64,000 nucleotides of DNA from Gracilibacter sp. BRH_c7a (GTDB lineage: Bacteria; Bacillota; Desulfitobacteriia; Desulfitobacteriales; Syntrophobotulaceae), in contig LOEZ01000077.1 of NCBI GenBank assembly GCA_001516055.1, forward strand, positions 1-64,000, written 5' to 3'. Below, piece after piece: positions 45,268-53,504 of the stretch. The notes beneath the pieces were generated by a model, which saw only the letters and a list, made by a program, of their open reading frames with translations, did not search any database and had not been told where the DNA came from. The translations under genes and the position numbers were made by a program. Within the stretch, counting starts at the first letter, position 1. Every line of letters begins with the position of its first letter.

Positions 45268-45942
45268 GTGATTATCGTTTATTCCAAATTTTATTCCTTA
45301 GAACCGGATAAACGAGAACGTATCATTAATGCATCCTTGAAAGAATTTGCAAGAAATGGTTATGAGAAGGCTTCTACCAACGAGATTATAAAAGAAGCTG
45401 AAATATCCAAAGGATCATTATTCAACTATTTCAACAGTAAAAGGGAATTGTATTTATTCTTACTTGACTATGTAGTTAAGGTTATTGACAAAATCTATAT
45501 TGAAATAGATTGGAATCAAACAGATATTTTTCAAAGAATGAGAGAAATAGGGTTAATTAAATTAAAAATTTATAAAAAGTATCCGCATGCATTTAATTTT
45601 CTAAAGGCTGCTGCCCATGAAGATGCTACTGAAGTAAAATCCGAGATTAATAAAATAGGTAAGTATCTTATTGAAAGTGGTTTAGAAAGAGGTTATAAAA
45701 ATATAGATTGGACAAAATTTCGTGATGATATTGATATACAAAAAATGATGAAGATTATTAATTGGACGATCCTAAGTTTTGCCGAAGAGCAAAGAGATAA
45801 AGTGAGGTCTTTTGAAGATATCAGTATGGATACACTTAAAGAATGGGATGATTATTTTGACATTTTGAAACGTTGTTTTTATAAACAGGAACCTGGAGAC
45901 ATAGAGGCAGTTAGTTATGGAACAAAAAGGGAGGATCAATAA
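45268..45942 (+). CDS. TetR family transcriptional regulator
   Basis: 224 residues. The N-terminal HTH reads IINASLKEFARNGYEKAST, NEIIKEAEISKGSLFNYF, NSKRELYLFLLDYV, typical TetR. The ligand domain is not recognised. The start is GTG 45268, 28 bases after the second operator copy. It overlaps the open frame of the ABC ATPase and leads the operon, so it should repress itself and the exporter, releasing on binding a drug-like ligand. Confidence 0.92.
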   Translation: MIIVYSKFYSLEPDKRERIINASLKEFARNGYEKASTNEIIKEAEISKGSLFNYFNSKRELYLFLLDYVVKVIDKIYIEIDWNQTDIFQRMREIGLIKLKIYKKYPHAFNFLKAAAHEDATEVKSEINKIGKYLIESGLERGYKNIDWTKFRDDIDIQKMMKIINWTILSFAEEQRDKVRSFEDISMDTLKEWDDYFDILKRCFYKQEPGDIEAVSYGTKREDQ

Positions 45943-45943
45943 T

Positions 45944-46642
45944 ATGTTTATTGATATTTCGAACTTGAAGAAAAGCTACACATCGGGCGTGGTTATTAAT
46001 GAAGTTTTAAAAGGAATAAGAATGGAGCTGGAAAAGGGAGAAATCGGTGTCATACTCGGACCATCTGGTTCAGGAAAATCAACCTTGATGAATATCCTTG
46101 GTGGCATTGACCGTGGTGACAGTGGTAAGGTAATCGTTGATGGGATTGAGGTAAATAATCTAAACGATGACAATCTAACCGAATATAGACGTGAGGATAT
46201 CGGTTTCGTTTTCCAGTTCTATAACCTCGTTCCGAACCTTACGGTTGGAGAGAACATTGAAGTTGTTTCCAACATAAGCAAATCACCTCTAAACATTGAA
46301 GAAGTATTAGCGGCGGTCGAAATGCAGGATAAAAAACATCGCTTCCCAAGGGAGTTGAGCGGTGGTGAACAACAACGGGTATCCCTTGCCAGAGCGATTG
46401 TCAAGAATCCGAAGCTGTTGCTTTGCGATGAGCCAACCGGAGCACTTGATTATAATACTTCTCGCAGCATCTTGCAGCTATTGGAGCAGGTGAATAAACA
46501 ATTTGGTACAACTATTTTGATGATAACTCACAATACTGCGATTGCTGCTATGGCCAACAGGGTATTTAAGCTGCGAAGCGGAGAAATCGTTGAAGAAGTG
46601 ATTAATCAGGCGATTGTTCCGGCGGAAAGGGTTGAATGGTAA
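45944..46642 (+). CDS. MacB/LolD-type ABC transporter ATPase
   Basis: About 232 residues: Walker A LGPSGSGKSTLMNILGG, Q-loop VFQFYNLVPNLTVGENIEV, signature LSGGEQQRVSLARA, Walker B LLLCDEPTGALD and the switch His in MITHNTAI. ATG 45944 has GGGAGG upstream, one base after the tetR stop. It pairs with the permease it overlaps. Such pairs often export or expel peptides and antibiotics. Confidence 0.94.
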   Translation: MFIDISNLKKSYTSGVVINEVLKGIRMELEKGEIGVILGPSGSGKSTLMNILGGIDRGDSGKVIVDGIEVNNLNDDNLTEYRREDIGFVFQFYNLVPNLTVGENIEVVSNISKSPLNIEEVLAAVEMQDKKHRFPRELSGGEQQRVSLARAIVKNPKLLLCDEPTGALDYNTSRSILQLLEQVNKQFGTTILMITHNTAIAAMANRVFKLRSGEIVEEVINQAIVPAERVEW

Positions 46643-48885
46643 TGGCTATTAATAAGAGAATCAAGCGTGTTCTCCTTGAAAACAAAGCACAGTATATCGG
46701 ACTGATTTTGCTGATCACTTTTAGCTGCTTTACATTTACATTGATGAGTCAGTTTGCCGAAAATTTTGAGCGGTTGGCTAATGAATTTCAAGTCGGATAT
46801 GTGCAAGAAGATGCTGCATTCACAACCAACCAAAGAATAAGCAACCTGCAGGAACTTGAGTTGGCAGGTAACGCAATGATTGAAGAAGGATTCACCTTCG
46901 ACTATACGCTTGCCGAAGGGAAAACCTTACGCATCTTCAGCTACAATGACAGGGTTAACATCCCGGCAATTCTCGACGGTAAAGAATTAAGTGGAAGCGG
47001 CGATATCCTCATCAACCCGGTTTTTGCTGAGGCACACAACTATAAAATCGGCGATGAGATCAGGATATTGGATAAATCCTTTAACATTGCCGGTATTATG
47101 GCCTTGCCCAATTATATTTATCCACTGCAATCAGAAGAAATGATGATGCCGTTGCCCGGCTTCGGTATCGCAGTAATTAGTAAGGAAGATTTCGCCGGCT
47201 TTGATCAAGGAAGTAACTTCTACGCGGTAAAGTTTAACCAGGTTAATCAAAACCCCCAAATCCAGTCAGCTGATTTTAGAGAGCTTCTCAAGAGTAATGG
47301 CATTGATATTGTAAAATGGACAGACATCGAAGATAACAAGCGGGTCAATATCGTTGATGCAGAAGCGGAAATCCTCAATCTGGTGAGTAAGGCTGTGCCT
47401 ACAGCTATCTTATTGTTGGCCAGCATTATGGTAGGGAACGTCATTTGGCGACTGATAAATCTCGAATCAGCGATCATTGGCGGCTTGTATGCGTTCGGGT
47501 ATAGAAGAAAGGAAATCCAACGTCATTATTTGATATTTCCGCTCATCATAGCCGTTATTGGAGGGATATTCGGGACCATTCTTGGTACTCTCCCGGTACT
47601 CTCGATGACATCTTTTATGTTCACTGCTTTTAATATACCGCTGACCGGAATCGAGTATAATCCGAGCATGATGGTCTTAAGCGTTTTCTTACCTATTCTC
47701 TTCCTCGGCAGCAGTAGTTACTTTGTCATCCGCAAAGAGCTGAAGCATTCGCCCGTGGAGCTTATGAAAGGCAAGAAAGAGAAGAACAAGGTCAATTTTT
47801 TGGAGAGTGTGCTCAAACTTGAAAAACTTCAATTTCCTACAAAGTTCAAAATCAGAGGACAACTTAGAAGTCTGTCCCGTCTAGCTTTCCTGTTCTTTGG
47901 TGTTGCCGTAGCGACAATGCTTTTGCTCTGGGGTTTCACCCTGAAAAGTGGTTTTGATAATATGCTTACCGGAGGCACCGTGTACACTTTCGAGTATGAA
48001 TATAAGTTCGAAAAGTTACGCTATGATCCGCTGCCGAAGGGTGCGGAGCCCATTTCGGCAGCGTTATTTCTGACGGAGACCGATAATAAGAAAGATTTTT
48101 ATGTCAGTGGCGTTATGTCGGACTCTGTTATGGTTAACCTTATAGATGAATCTGGTACTAGATTGAGTAACAACCAGGTTATTGTAACGAAGCCTCTTGC
48201 CAATCAATTAGAATTAAAGCAGGGCGATACCATCAGTATCGTCAGGAAGCTGGATGGTCGCTTATTTTCACTGAAGATTGAAGCGATAGCAGATACCTAT
48301 GAGGGTAAATTTATATTCATGCCGCTGGCGGACTATAATGAGAAATTCGAGATGCCAGAAGGAAGTTATACGGGGGCTTTTAGTAATGATCTGTTAGATA
48401 TTCCTGAAAATCAGTCATTCAGCGTAGTGTCATTGGACGATAAATTAGCTGCAGTTCGAGAAGCACTTGCACCCACGCAGGCAATGATTGGTGGTCTGGC
48501 GGCGATAGCATTTATCATCGGAATGATTGTCATCTATGTTGTAACTTCATTAATGGTTGAGGAGAATAAGCACAATATTTCGCTAATGAAGATTTTCGGA
48601 TATCGCAAGAAAGAGATTAACTCCTTGATTCTAAATAGCTCAACTATGGTTGTTGTGTTTGGATATATTATTGGCGTACCGTTAACTCTTTCAGCAATAG
48701 GAGTACTGATTCAATCACTGGAAGATAGCGTCGGTCTGACGTTGCCGCCTTCGACGATTAGTTTGCCATACATTTTAATTGGGTTTGTTGTTGTGATGTT
48801 CTCTTATGAGTTGTCAAAGCTGCTGTGCAGGAAAAAAGTTAATACCGTTTCTATGAGTGAAGCCTTAAAATCGGGAACGGAATAG
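46636..48885 (+). CDS. FtsX-family ABC transporter permease
   Basis: 749 residues with two FtsX units. Helix 1 is near residue 17-35 (YIGLILLITFSCFTFTL), followed by a large extracytoplasmic domain, three helices near 250-370, a middle helix near 415, a second external domain, and three final helices (about 610-740, IAFIIGMIVIYVVTSLMV, VVVFGYIIGVPLTLSAIGV). The overall layout is that of BceB/YtrF-like permeases rather than MacB. It overlaps the ATPase gene by seven bases. Substrate unknown. Confidence 0.9.
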   Translation: MVMAINKRIKRVLLENKAQYIGLILLITFSCFTFTLMSQFAENFERLANEFQVGYVQEDAAFTTNQRISNLQELELAGNAMIEEGFTFDYTLAEGKTLRIFSYNDRVNIPAILDGKELSGSGDILINPVFAEAHNYKIGDEIRILDKSFNIAGIMALPNYIYPLQSEEMMMPLPGFGIAVISKEDFAGFDQGSNFYAVKFNQVNQNPQIQSADFRELLKSNGIDIVKWTDIEDNKRVNIVDAEAEILNLVSKAVPTAILLLASIMVGNVIWRLINLESAIIGGLYAFGYRRKEIQRHYLIFPLIIAVIGGIFGTILGTLPVLSMTSFMFTAFNIPLTGIEYNPSMMVLSVFLPILFLGSSSYFVIRKELKHSPVELMKGKKEKNKVNFLESVLKLEKLQFPTKFKIRGQLRSLSRLAFLFFGVAVATMLLLWGFTLKSGFDNMLTGGTVYTFEYEYKFEKLRYDPLPKGAEPISAALFLTETDNKKDFYVSGVMSDSVMVNLIDESGTRLSNNQVIVTKPLANQLELKQGDTISIVRKLDGRLFSLKIEAIADTYEGKFIFMPLADYNEKFEMPEGSYTGAFSNDLLDIPENQSFSVVSLDDKLAAVREALAPTQAMIGGLAAIAFIIGMIVIYVVTSLMVEENKHNISLMKIFGYRKKEINSLILNSSTMVVVFGYIIGVPLTLSAIGVLIQSLEDSVGLTLPPSTISLPYILIGFVVVMFSYELSKLLCRKKVNTVSMSEALKSGTE

Positions 48886-48935
48886 GGGGCAAAGGAAGTT
48901 GATTGTAACAGGCGATACCTGATTACGAGTCTATT

Positions 48936-49085
48936 CTATTTTGACAATTTTTCCAATATGTTGTTCAGCGATTCACAGTCAGGACATCCGCTTTCCGAGC
49001 CGCCATCTGCACAAGTTTCCAAACAGTGGTTTATTGATTTTTTCAATATTTCTATTTCCTTGTCTGACAAAGATATATTAACCAT
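48936..49085 (-). CDS. 49-residue Cys-rich small protein
   Basis: An unlisted small frame with AGGAGG six bases before its ATG (49085) and a TAG stop at 48936. It begins MVNISLSDKEIEILKKSI, continues with four Cys at 21, 25, 34 and 37 (CLETC, then GCPDC) around GGSES, and ends in a short helix (LNNILEKLSK). Two spaced Cys pairs on helix ends suggest a metal or disulfide site. It lies beyond the terminator of the Trx-TrxR operon on the same strand. I do not recognise the family. Confidence 0.65.
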   Translation of the reverse strand: MVNISLSDKEIEILKKSINHCLETCADGGSESGCPDCESLNNILEKLSK

Positions 49086-49176
49086 AATTAACCTCCTATA
49101 GTAATAAATTCACTTCATATATTATTTGCATCGAGTTATGAAAATTATTCTTAAACCATATGATTTATAACTATAT

Positions 49177-49217
49177 AAGCCCAAGGTATAGCATATTTAT
49201 TGCATTCCTTGGGCTTT
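49177..49217. terminator. Bidirectional terminator-like hairpin
   Basis: AAGCCCAAGG and CCTTGGGCTT form a 10-bp stem across a 20-nt AT-rich loop, between the Trx-TrxR gene and the small Cys protein. Confidence 0.65.
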
Positions 49218-49292
49218 ACTATGAATATCAATTTTTAATTATGGTTACTCTCTTTTAGCGTATAGATAACACTGTTGTGATATCGTTAATGA

Positions 49293-50576
49293 TTACTTTT
49301 TCGATGATATATATCTTTCTGCCATGATTCCAGCAACAGCACCATCAGAGGAGGCGGTTACAACTTGACGTATTTGTTTAGTCCTTATGTCACCTGCTAC
49401 GAAGACTCCTTCAATATTAGTTTGTGTATCTTCAGAAGCTATAACATAACCCCATTGATCAATGTTAACTTGCCCTTTGTATAGGTCGGATTTAGGTTGG
49501 ATTCCTATATATACAAATGCTCCATCTGTAACTACGTCTTGAAGTTCTTTTGTCTTTAAGTTTTCAATAACTACACTTGTCAATGAATGTCCCTGACCAT
49601 TTACTTTTCTGACCTCTGAATCCCAGATCACATCAATTTTTTCATTTTGAAAAGCCTCTTCTTGGGCAGTCTTTGAAGCTTGGAAGTGATCAAACTGGTG
49701 GATTACTGTGACATGAGAAGCCCATCTGGTTAAAAATACTGCTTCTTCTACAGCTGAGTTTCCTCCTCCAACTACTACAACCTTTCTACCCTCATACATT
49801 GAGCCATCACAGGTTGCACAATAGTGGATTCCACGCCCTTTGAACTCGTCAGCTCCTTCAGCTGGGAGGGCCCTGGGTTGAGCACCAGATGCAATTATTA
49901 CTGCCTTTGCATAGTATTCTGTATCTTCAGTTCTAACATATTTTAAGTCACCTTGAAGCTTTACTTCGGATATCTCCTTTAAGTCATCTATTGTTGCTCC
50001 AAAGGATAAAGCTTGTTCCCTCATGTTGTTAATGAGCTCTTTGCCTCTTACAACTCCTGGAGTCCCGGGATAATTTGCCACATGGTATGTGGAAGCAGCC
50101 TGGCCTCCAGGAACGCTTTCATCCAAAATTACTGTATTTAGCTTAGCCCTTGATGCATAAATTCCTGCAGAAAGTCCCGAAGCCCCTGCACCCATGATAA
50201 TTACGTCGCAATCAACTCTTTTCAAGGGTTCTGAGGGTATTACATCTCCTAATATTTCTTCGATAGCTTTTCTAACCTGCGGCTTATTCATAAATCCATT
50301 TAGCCTTGAACCTACCTCTTGACCGTCTTTAAAGAACAATACTGTTGGACTGCTACTAACATTAAGGCTTTTGGCAAATTCTCGATTATCTTGCCTTAGT
50401 ATTTTTATAAACTTTATATAATCTCCGTATTTTTCTGCCATCTTTTCGAAGATAGGGGCAAGAACCTCGCATGGTGCACAATCTTCCGAATAAAAATCAA
50501 CGATTACAGGTGTTTTACTATTTAGTGCTTCTTGTTCAAATTTATCAGCATTTATTGTTATAATTCTTTCGCTCAT
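49293..50576 (-). CDS. Thioredoxin - thioredoxin reductase fusion
   Basis: 427 residues. Residues 1-110 are a thioredoxin (TPVIVDFYSEDCAPCEV, redox Cys33 and Cys36, with CAPC in place of CGPC). Residues 120-427 are a flavin thioredoxin reductase (VIIMGAGASGLSAGIYASRA for FAD, HYCATCDGSM with Cys253/Cys256, VVVGGGNSAVEEAVFL for NADPH, IEGVFVAGDIRTKQIRQVV). The order Trx then TrxR is opposite to the Mycobacterium leprae fusion (TrxR then Trx). It lies 23 bases after the radical SAM gene, so it probably feeds electrons to a thiol in that pathway. No separate trx or trxB is in the window. Confidence 0.94.
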   Translation of the reverse strand: MSERIITINADKFEQEALNSKTPVIVDFYSEDCAPCEVLAPIFEKMAEKYGDYIKFIKILRQDNREFAKSLNVSSSPTVLFFKDGQEVGSRLNGFMNKPQVRKAIEEILGDVIPSEPLKRVDCDVIIMGAGASGLSAGIYASRAKLNTVILDESVPGGQAASTYHVANYPGTPGVVRGKELINNMREQALSFGATIDDLKEISEVKLQGDLKYVRTEDTEYYAKAVIIASGAQPRALPAEGADEFKGRGIHYCATCDGSMYEGRKVVVVGGGNSAVEEAVFLTRWASHVTVIHQFDHFQASKTAQEEAFQNEKIDVIWDSEVRKVNGQGHSLTSVVIENLKTKELQDVVTDGAFVYIGIQPKSDLYKGQVNIDQWGYVIASEDTQTNIEGVFVAGDIRTKQIRQVVTASSDGAVAGIMAERYISSKK

Positions 50577-50599
50577 TTTCTTTCATCCTTTCTGTATTA

Positions 50600-52669
50600 T
50601 CACTTATTATAAGGAAAATATGGGCATTCGCTTCTTAAACAGTCTTTATTATCTTTAAACTGTTTGCATACATATTTTGACCCACTCAAATCTTTAAACA
50701 CATCTATATTCTTTTTTGTGCTCTCAAGGGACAATATTGTTTCCCTCTTACAGCACCTTGGACCCCCGTATTGGCTTATATTAAGAAGTGCTTGGGCTGT
50801 GATTTGGTTGGCATTTCCTCTGATTTCTTTGGATAGCGGACTTACTTGATTAATTATTGAGTAGGCAGCACCCGCACCAATTGCGGCACCGCAAGCCCCA
50901 TGGGTACCACAATAACCACCCTTTGTATCCTGGCCTCTTTTTATTGCTTCTCGTATATTTGGTGGGTTTTTATTTCCGATAACGTTTTGATATGCTGTTA
51001 CTAGTATTGCAGGAACAATACTGTGGTATTCTGGCCCATGCATATTAAGATCCGGTATCTCAAAAATCCTATTTGCAAGTTCAATCGGGTCCTTAATATC
51101 TGTAGCAACGCATATCTCTTCAACCAGTCCCAGGATATTATTTCCGTGGCAACTATCGCATACATAATGACCACTTTCGCAGGTCACATAGGTTTCTTCT
51201 TCCCGATTGCAATAGAAACATTTGGCCTTTACTGCTTGTTGAGTATTGTAGACAAGCTCCTTGCCGCATACAATACATCCAGAAATAAACTGTTCTTCTT
51301 CTCCAGTCATACTTTTAATTTCTTTAATATAGTGATTTACACCAACCTCAATTAGCTCTTGAATGGGTCTGCAGTCAGGGGACAGGATACTTCCATTCTT
51401 ATTTAACGCCACAACTCCGCAGCCTCCGCCGCAGATTACGTTATACTGACAATCTTTGCAGTCGTCTATATTCAAGACATTTCTCTGCTGCCATTCACTG
51501 ACGGATTTTTTATTTAGACTGACTTCGGGATAGAAAGTTCCAAGCTTAAGTTCTTCTCTGCCGCAGCTTGCAGTACAGCCGTAAACATCGCCTTTGTAGT
51601 CAAATACCCATTCAGTCTTAGCCGCAGGGCAGGTATCAAAGCTTGCCATATACAATTCCCCAGTGTCTACTAGATGCCTTATGCCTTTGAAGTCTGGTCT
51701 ATGGAACTTTTGCAGGATGGGATATTTTTTACTGAGGATTGAATAATCTGCCCAGAGTTCTACCTGAGTCATAAGATGCTGGGGTTTAGCGTAGCACGCG
51801 AATAGTTCATAATTTCTTCCTATATGGGTCTTGAATAAGCCTGGTTCTAAATCCAGCCAACCCTTTTCATCAAGAAACTCAGCCAGATTTATAAGACTCA
51901 GCATATTTTCTCTGTCTACAACTGTTCTTAAGTTAATTGGTATTTTGTTCTCAACTAACTTTTCTATACCGGAAACTATCCTGTCAAACGTACCTTTTTG
52001 ATTTGCAGTACCTCTTCGCTGGTCGTGTACTTCCCTGACACCATCGAGAGTTACCTGTATTTCTTTAACCTTTGCTTCTTTTAATATATCAACATAATCT
52101 ATCAAATCAAATCCGTTGGTTACAGCGGAAATCTCATAATCATATTCAACGCATTTATCTATAATGTATTGAATAATCTTCCTTTGGGCTGGAGAATTAA
52201 CAAGCGGTTCTCCTCCAAATAAGGTTATAAAAGGTTTTAGTTTTCTTTCGGTAAAATTAGTGTTTGCGTAATCAAAGAACGCATCAACAATTTCTTTAGT
52301 TATTATTCCAGCTTTTCCTGAGATGCCATGTTCATAGCAGTAGGTACACGCAAGGTTACACCCATAGGTTGGAATTAATAAAAGCTGTACGAGGGAATTC
52401 TCTTTTTCTTCCCTAAAAGTAGCAAGTTCCCGCTTGATTGATTCATCTTCATCTACTTTGTCTGCAAACAAATAGCCTCTTTCAAGAAGATAATTGATAA
52501 ATTGTTTGTTATATTTATCAATTATTCCAGTCTTTTTAATATTGTTTAATTGCTCGTATTCCTTTTTTTCTACAATGTCAAAGTTCCCAGATAAAGGGTT
52601 TAGTATCGCATATTGAACAGGAATCGTATTATCTATTTTAACAATAATATTATTTTTACTATAATACAT
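50600..52669 (-). CDS. Radical SAM/SPASM maturase-like protein with C-terminal DUF5714
   Basis: 689 residues. Residues 1-90 are a small N-terminal domain of the type in SPASM peptide maturases (AILNPLSGNFDIVEKKEYE, INYLLERGYLF). The radical SAM core has its cluster Cys at 104, 108 and 111 (CNLACTYCYEH), with TLFGGEPLVN and TNGFDLIDY. A Cys-rich SPASM part follows (about 365-455: SFDTCPAAKTEW, YGCTASCG, DDCKDCQYNVICGGGC). The last 225 residues resemble DUF5714, with Cys pairs (CIVCGKEL, CFYCNREE, CDSCHGNN) and GYCGTHGACGAAIGAGAAYS, GPRCCKRETI. Just upstream lies a 35-residue Cys-rich peptide gene, a plausible substrate. Start ATG 52669 with GGGGGAAAG. A related but different job (metalloid or thiol chemistry) is possible. 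Confidence 0.9.
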   Translation of the reverse strand: MYYSKNNIIVKIDNTIPVQYAILNPLSGNFDIVEKKEYEQLNNIKKTGIIDKYNKQFINYLLERGYLFADKVDEDESIKRELATFREEKENSLVQLLLIPTYGCNLACTYCYEHGISGKAGIITKEIVDAFFDYANTNFTERKLKPFITLFGGEPLVNSPAQRKIIQYIIDKCVEYDYEISAVTNGFDLIDYVDILKEAKVKEIQVTLDGVREVHDQRRGTANQKGTFDRIVSGIEKLVENKIPINLRTVVDRENMLSLINLAEFLDEKGWLDLEPGLFKTHIGRNYELFACYAKPQHLMTQVELWADYSILSKKYPILQKFHRPDFKGIRHLVDTGELYMASFDTCPAAKTEWVFDYKGDVYGCTASCGREELKLGTFYPEVSLNKKSVSEWQQRNVLNIDDCKDCQYNVICGGGCGVVALNKNGSILSPDCRPIQELIEVGVNHYIKEIKSMTGEEEQFISGCIVCGKELVYNTQQAVKAKCFYCNREEETYVTCESGHYVCDSCHGNNILGLVEEICVATDIKDPIELANRIFEIPDLNMHGPEYHSIVPAILVTAYQNVIGNKNPPNIREAIKRGQDTKGGYCGTHGACGAAIGAGAAYSIINQVSPLSKEIRGNANQITAQALLNISQYGGPRCCKRETILSLESTKKNIDVFKDLSGSKYVCKQFKDNKDCLRSECPYFPYNK

Positions 52670-52688
52670 GTCTTTCCCCCAGATTTGG

Positions 52689-52713
52689 ATAGGCGGCTAA
52701 TATAGCCGCCTAT
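52689..52713 (-). repeat. Strong intercistronic hairpin between the Cys peptide and radical SAM genes
   Basis: An exact 11-bp inverted repeat, ATAGGCGGCTA / TAGCCGCCTAT, with a 3-nt loop, starting a few bases after the peptide stop codon and ending 20 bases before the radical SAM start. No T-run follows, so it would partly block transcription or protect the upstream message rather than end it. Confidence 0.75.
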
Positions 52714-52716
52714 GTA

Positions 52717-52824
52717 TTAGTCATGACATCCTTCAACTACCTTTGATGATTTTGCACAACACTGAGCAGTTTTGATATCGGAACAACAAGAACTTTTATT
52801 ATTCTTATTTGTTACCTTTCTCAT
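52717..52824 (-). CDS. 35-residue Cys-rich peptide, candidate RiPP precursor
   Basis: A small frame found by reading the gap between two operon genes; it is too short for usual gene calls. ATG 52824 has GGAGGTG about seven bases upstream (in GGAGGTGATTAGAATG) and TAA ends it at 52717. The leader-like first half is basic and Asn/Lys-rich (MRKVTNKNNKSS). The second half has Cys at 13, 14, 22, 23 and 33 (CC, CC, then C-H-D at the end). It lies between the methyltransferase gene and the radical SAM/SPASM gene, all on one strand with 13- and 47-base gaps. Position and composition suit a substrate of the radical SAM protein; alternatively it is a metal- or metalloid-binding peptide. Confidence 0.72.
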   Translation of the reverse strand: MRKVTNKNNKSSCCSDIKTAQCCAKSSKVVEGCHD

Positions 52825-52837
52825 TCTAATCACCTCC

Positions 52838-53485
52838 TTAACGTGCTTTATATGCTCTTATCGTTAAACTTATAAAGGCATATCCATTTTTTAAGTATTC
52901 TCTTCTTTTGAGAATCTCAATCTCTTTGAAGCCAGCTTTTTTTATGCTGCTTAAATATTCTTTTTCAGTTATAGCACCACCAAAGCAGGAAGCCCACTGC
53001 AAAGGGTCATTTTTAATTGATTCCGGTAAAGGAGACTTAGTCACAGCATCGGAGACAACAAATTTTCCTCCATCTTTTAAAACCCTGTGAATTTCCTGAT
53101 AAACCCTTGATTTATCCCTAGCATGATTTATTACACAGTTGCTCATGGCAGCATTGAAACTTTCGTTTTCAAATGGTAGATTCTCAATATCACCGACTAC
53201 GAATTCTATATTTGCAATATTTTGTTTCTTGGCATTTTCTTCTGCCACATTCAGCATGTTTGATGTTAAATCTAAACCTACAGCCTTACCAGATTCTCCC
53301 ACTAATTTCGCTGCATCTATAGTCTCTATCCCTCTTCCACAACCTAGATCCAGTACTCTGTCCCCAGACTCCAATTCCAGGAAACTAAGATTGTTTCCGC
53401 AGCTTAGATTACTTTCGTTCTCGCTTTCCTTTGCATATCTTAATTCAACTTTATTTTTTATTTCATTCACATTGTTAACTCCCAT
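52838..53485 (-). CDS. ArsM-like SAM methyltransferase
   Basis: 215 residues, class I SAM fold: DRVLDLGCGRGIETIDAA, VGLDLTSNMLNVAEENA, GDIENLPFENESFNAAMSNC, VINHARDKSRVYQEIHRVLK. The text tracks arsenite methyltransferase ArsM closely, including SNCVIN, SDAVTKSPLPE and the Cys-G-G-A-I pattern (ASCFGGAIT). Cys29, 117 and 167 match positions used for As(III) thiolate binding in ArsM. The C-terminal extension of ArsM is missing. Arsenite, another metalloid, or a peptide could be the substrate. The frame opens at ATG 53485 in the operator; a GTG at 53470 with GGGAG upstream is an alternative start. It leads the Cys-peptide/radical SAM operon. Confidence 0.85.
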   Translation of the reverse strand: MGVNNVNEIKNKVELRYAKESENESNLSCGNNLSFLELESGDRVLDLGCGRGIETIDAAKLVGESGKAVGLDLTSNMLNVAEENAKKQNIANIEFVVGDIENLPFENESFNAAMSNCVINHARDKSRVYQEIHRVLKDGGKFVVSDAVTKSPLPESIKNDPLQWASCFGGAITEKEYLSSIKKAGFKEIEILKRREYLKNGYAFISLTIRAYKAR

Positions 53486-53487
53486 AT

Positions 53488-53504
53488 ATACCCCCTACGG
53501 GTAT
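53488..53504 (-). promoter_or_regulatory. CsoR/CstR-like operator of the methyltransferase/radical SAM operon
   Basis: A 17-bp palindrome, ATACCC-CCTAC-GGGTAT, directly downstream of the -10 box, covering the presumed start site. Arms and spacing equal the site upstream of the rhodanese gene (23774-23790), 30 kb away. Confidence 0.65.

Noticed and set aside
46606-46833. A 75-codon minus-strand open frame at the start of the ABC permease
   Set aside because: Antisense to conserved coding sequence with no ribosome site.
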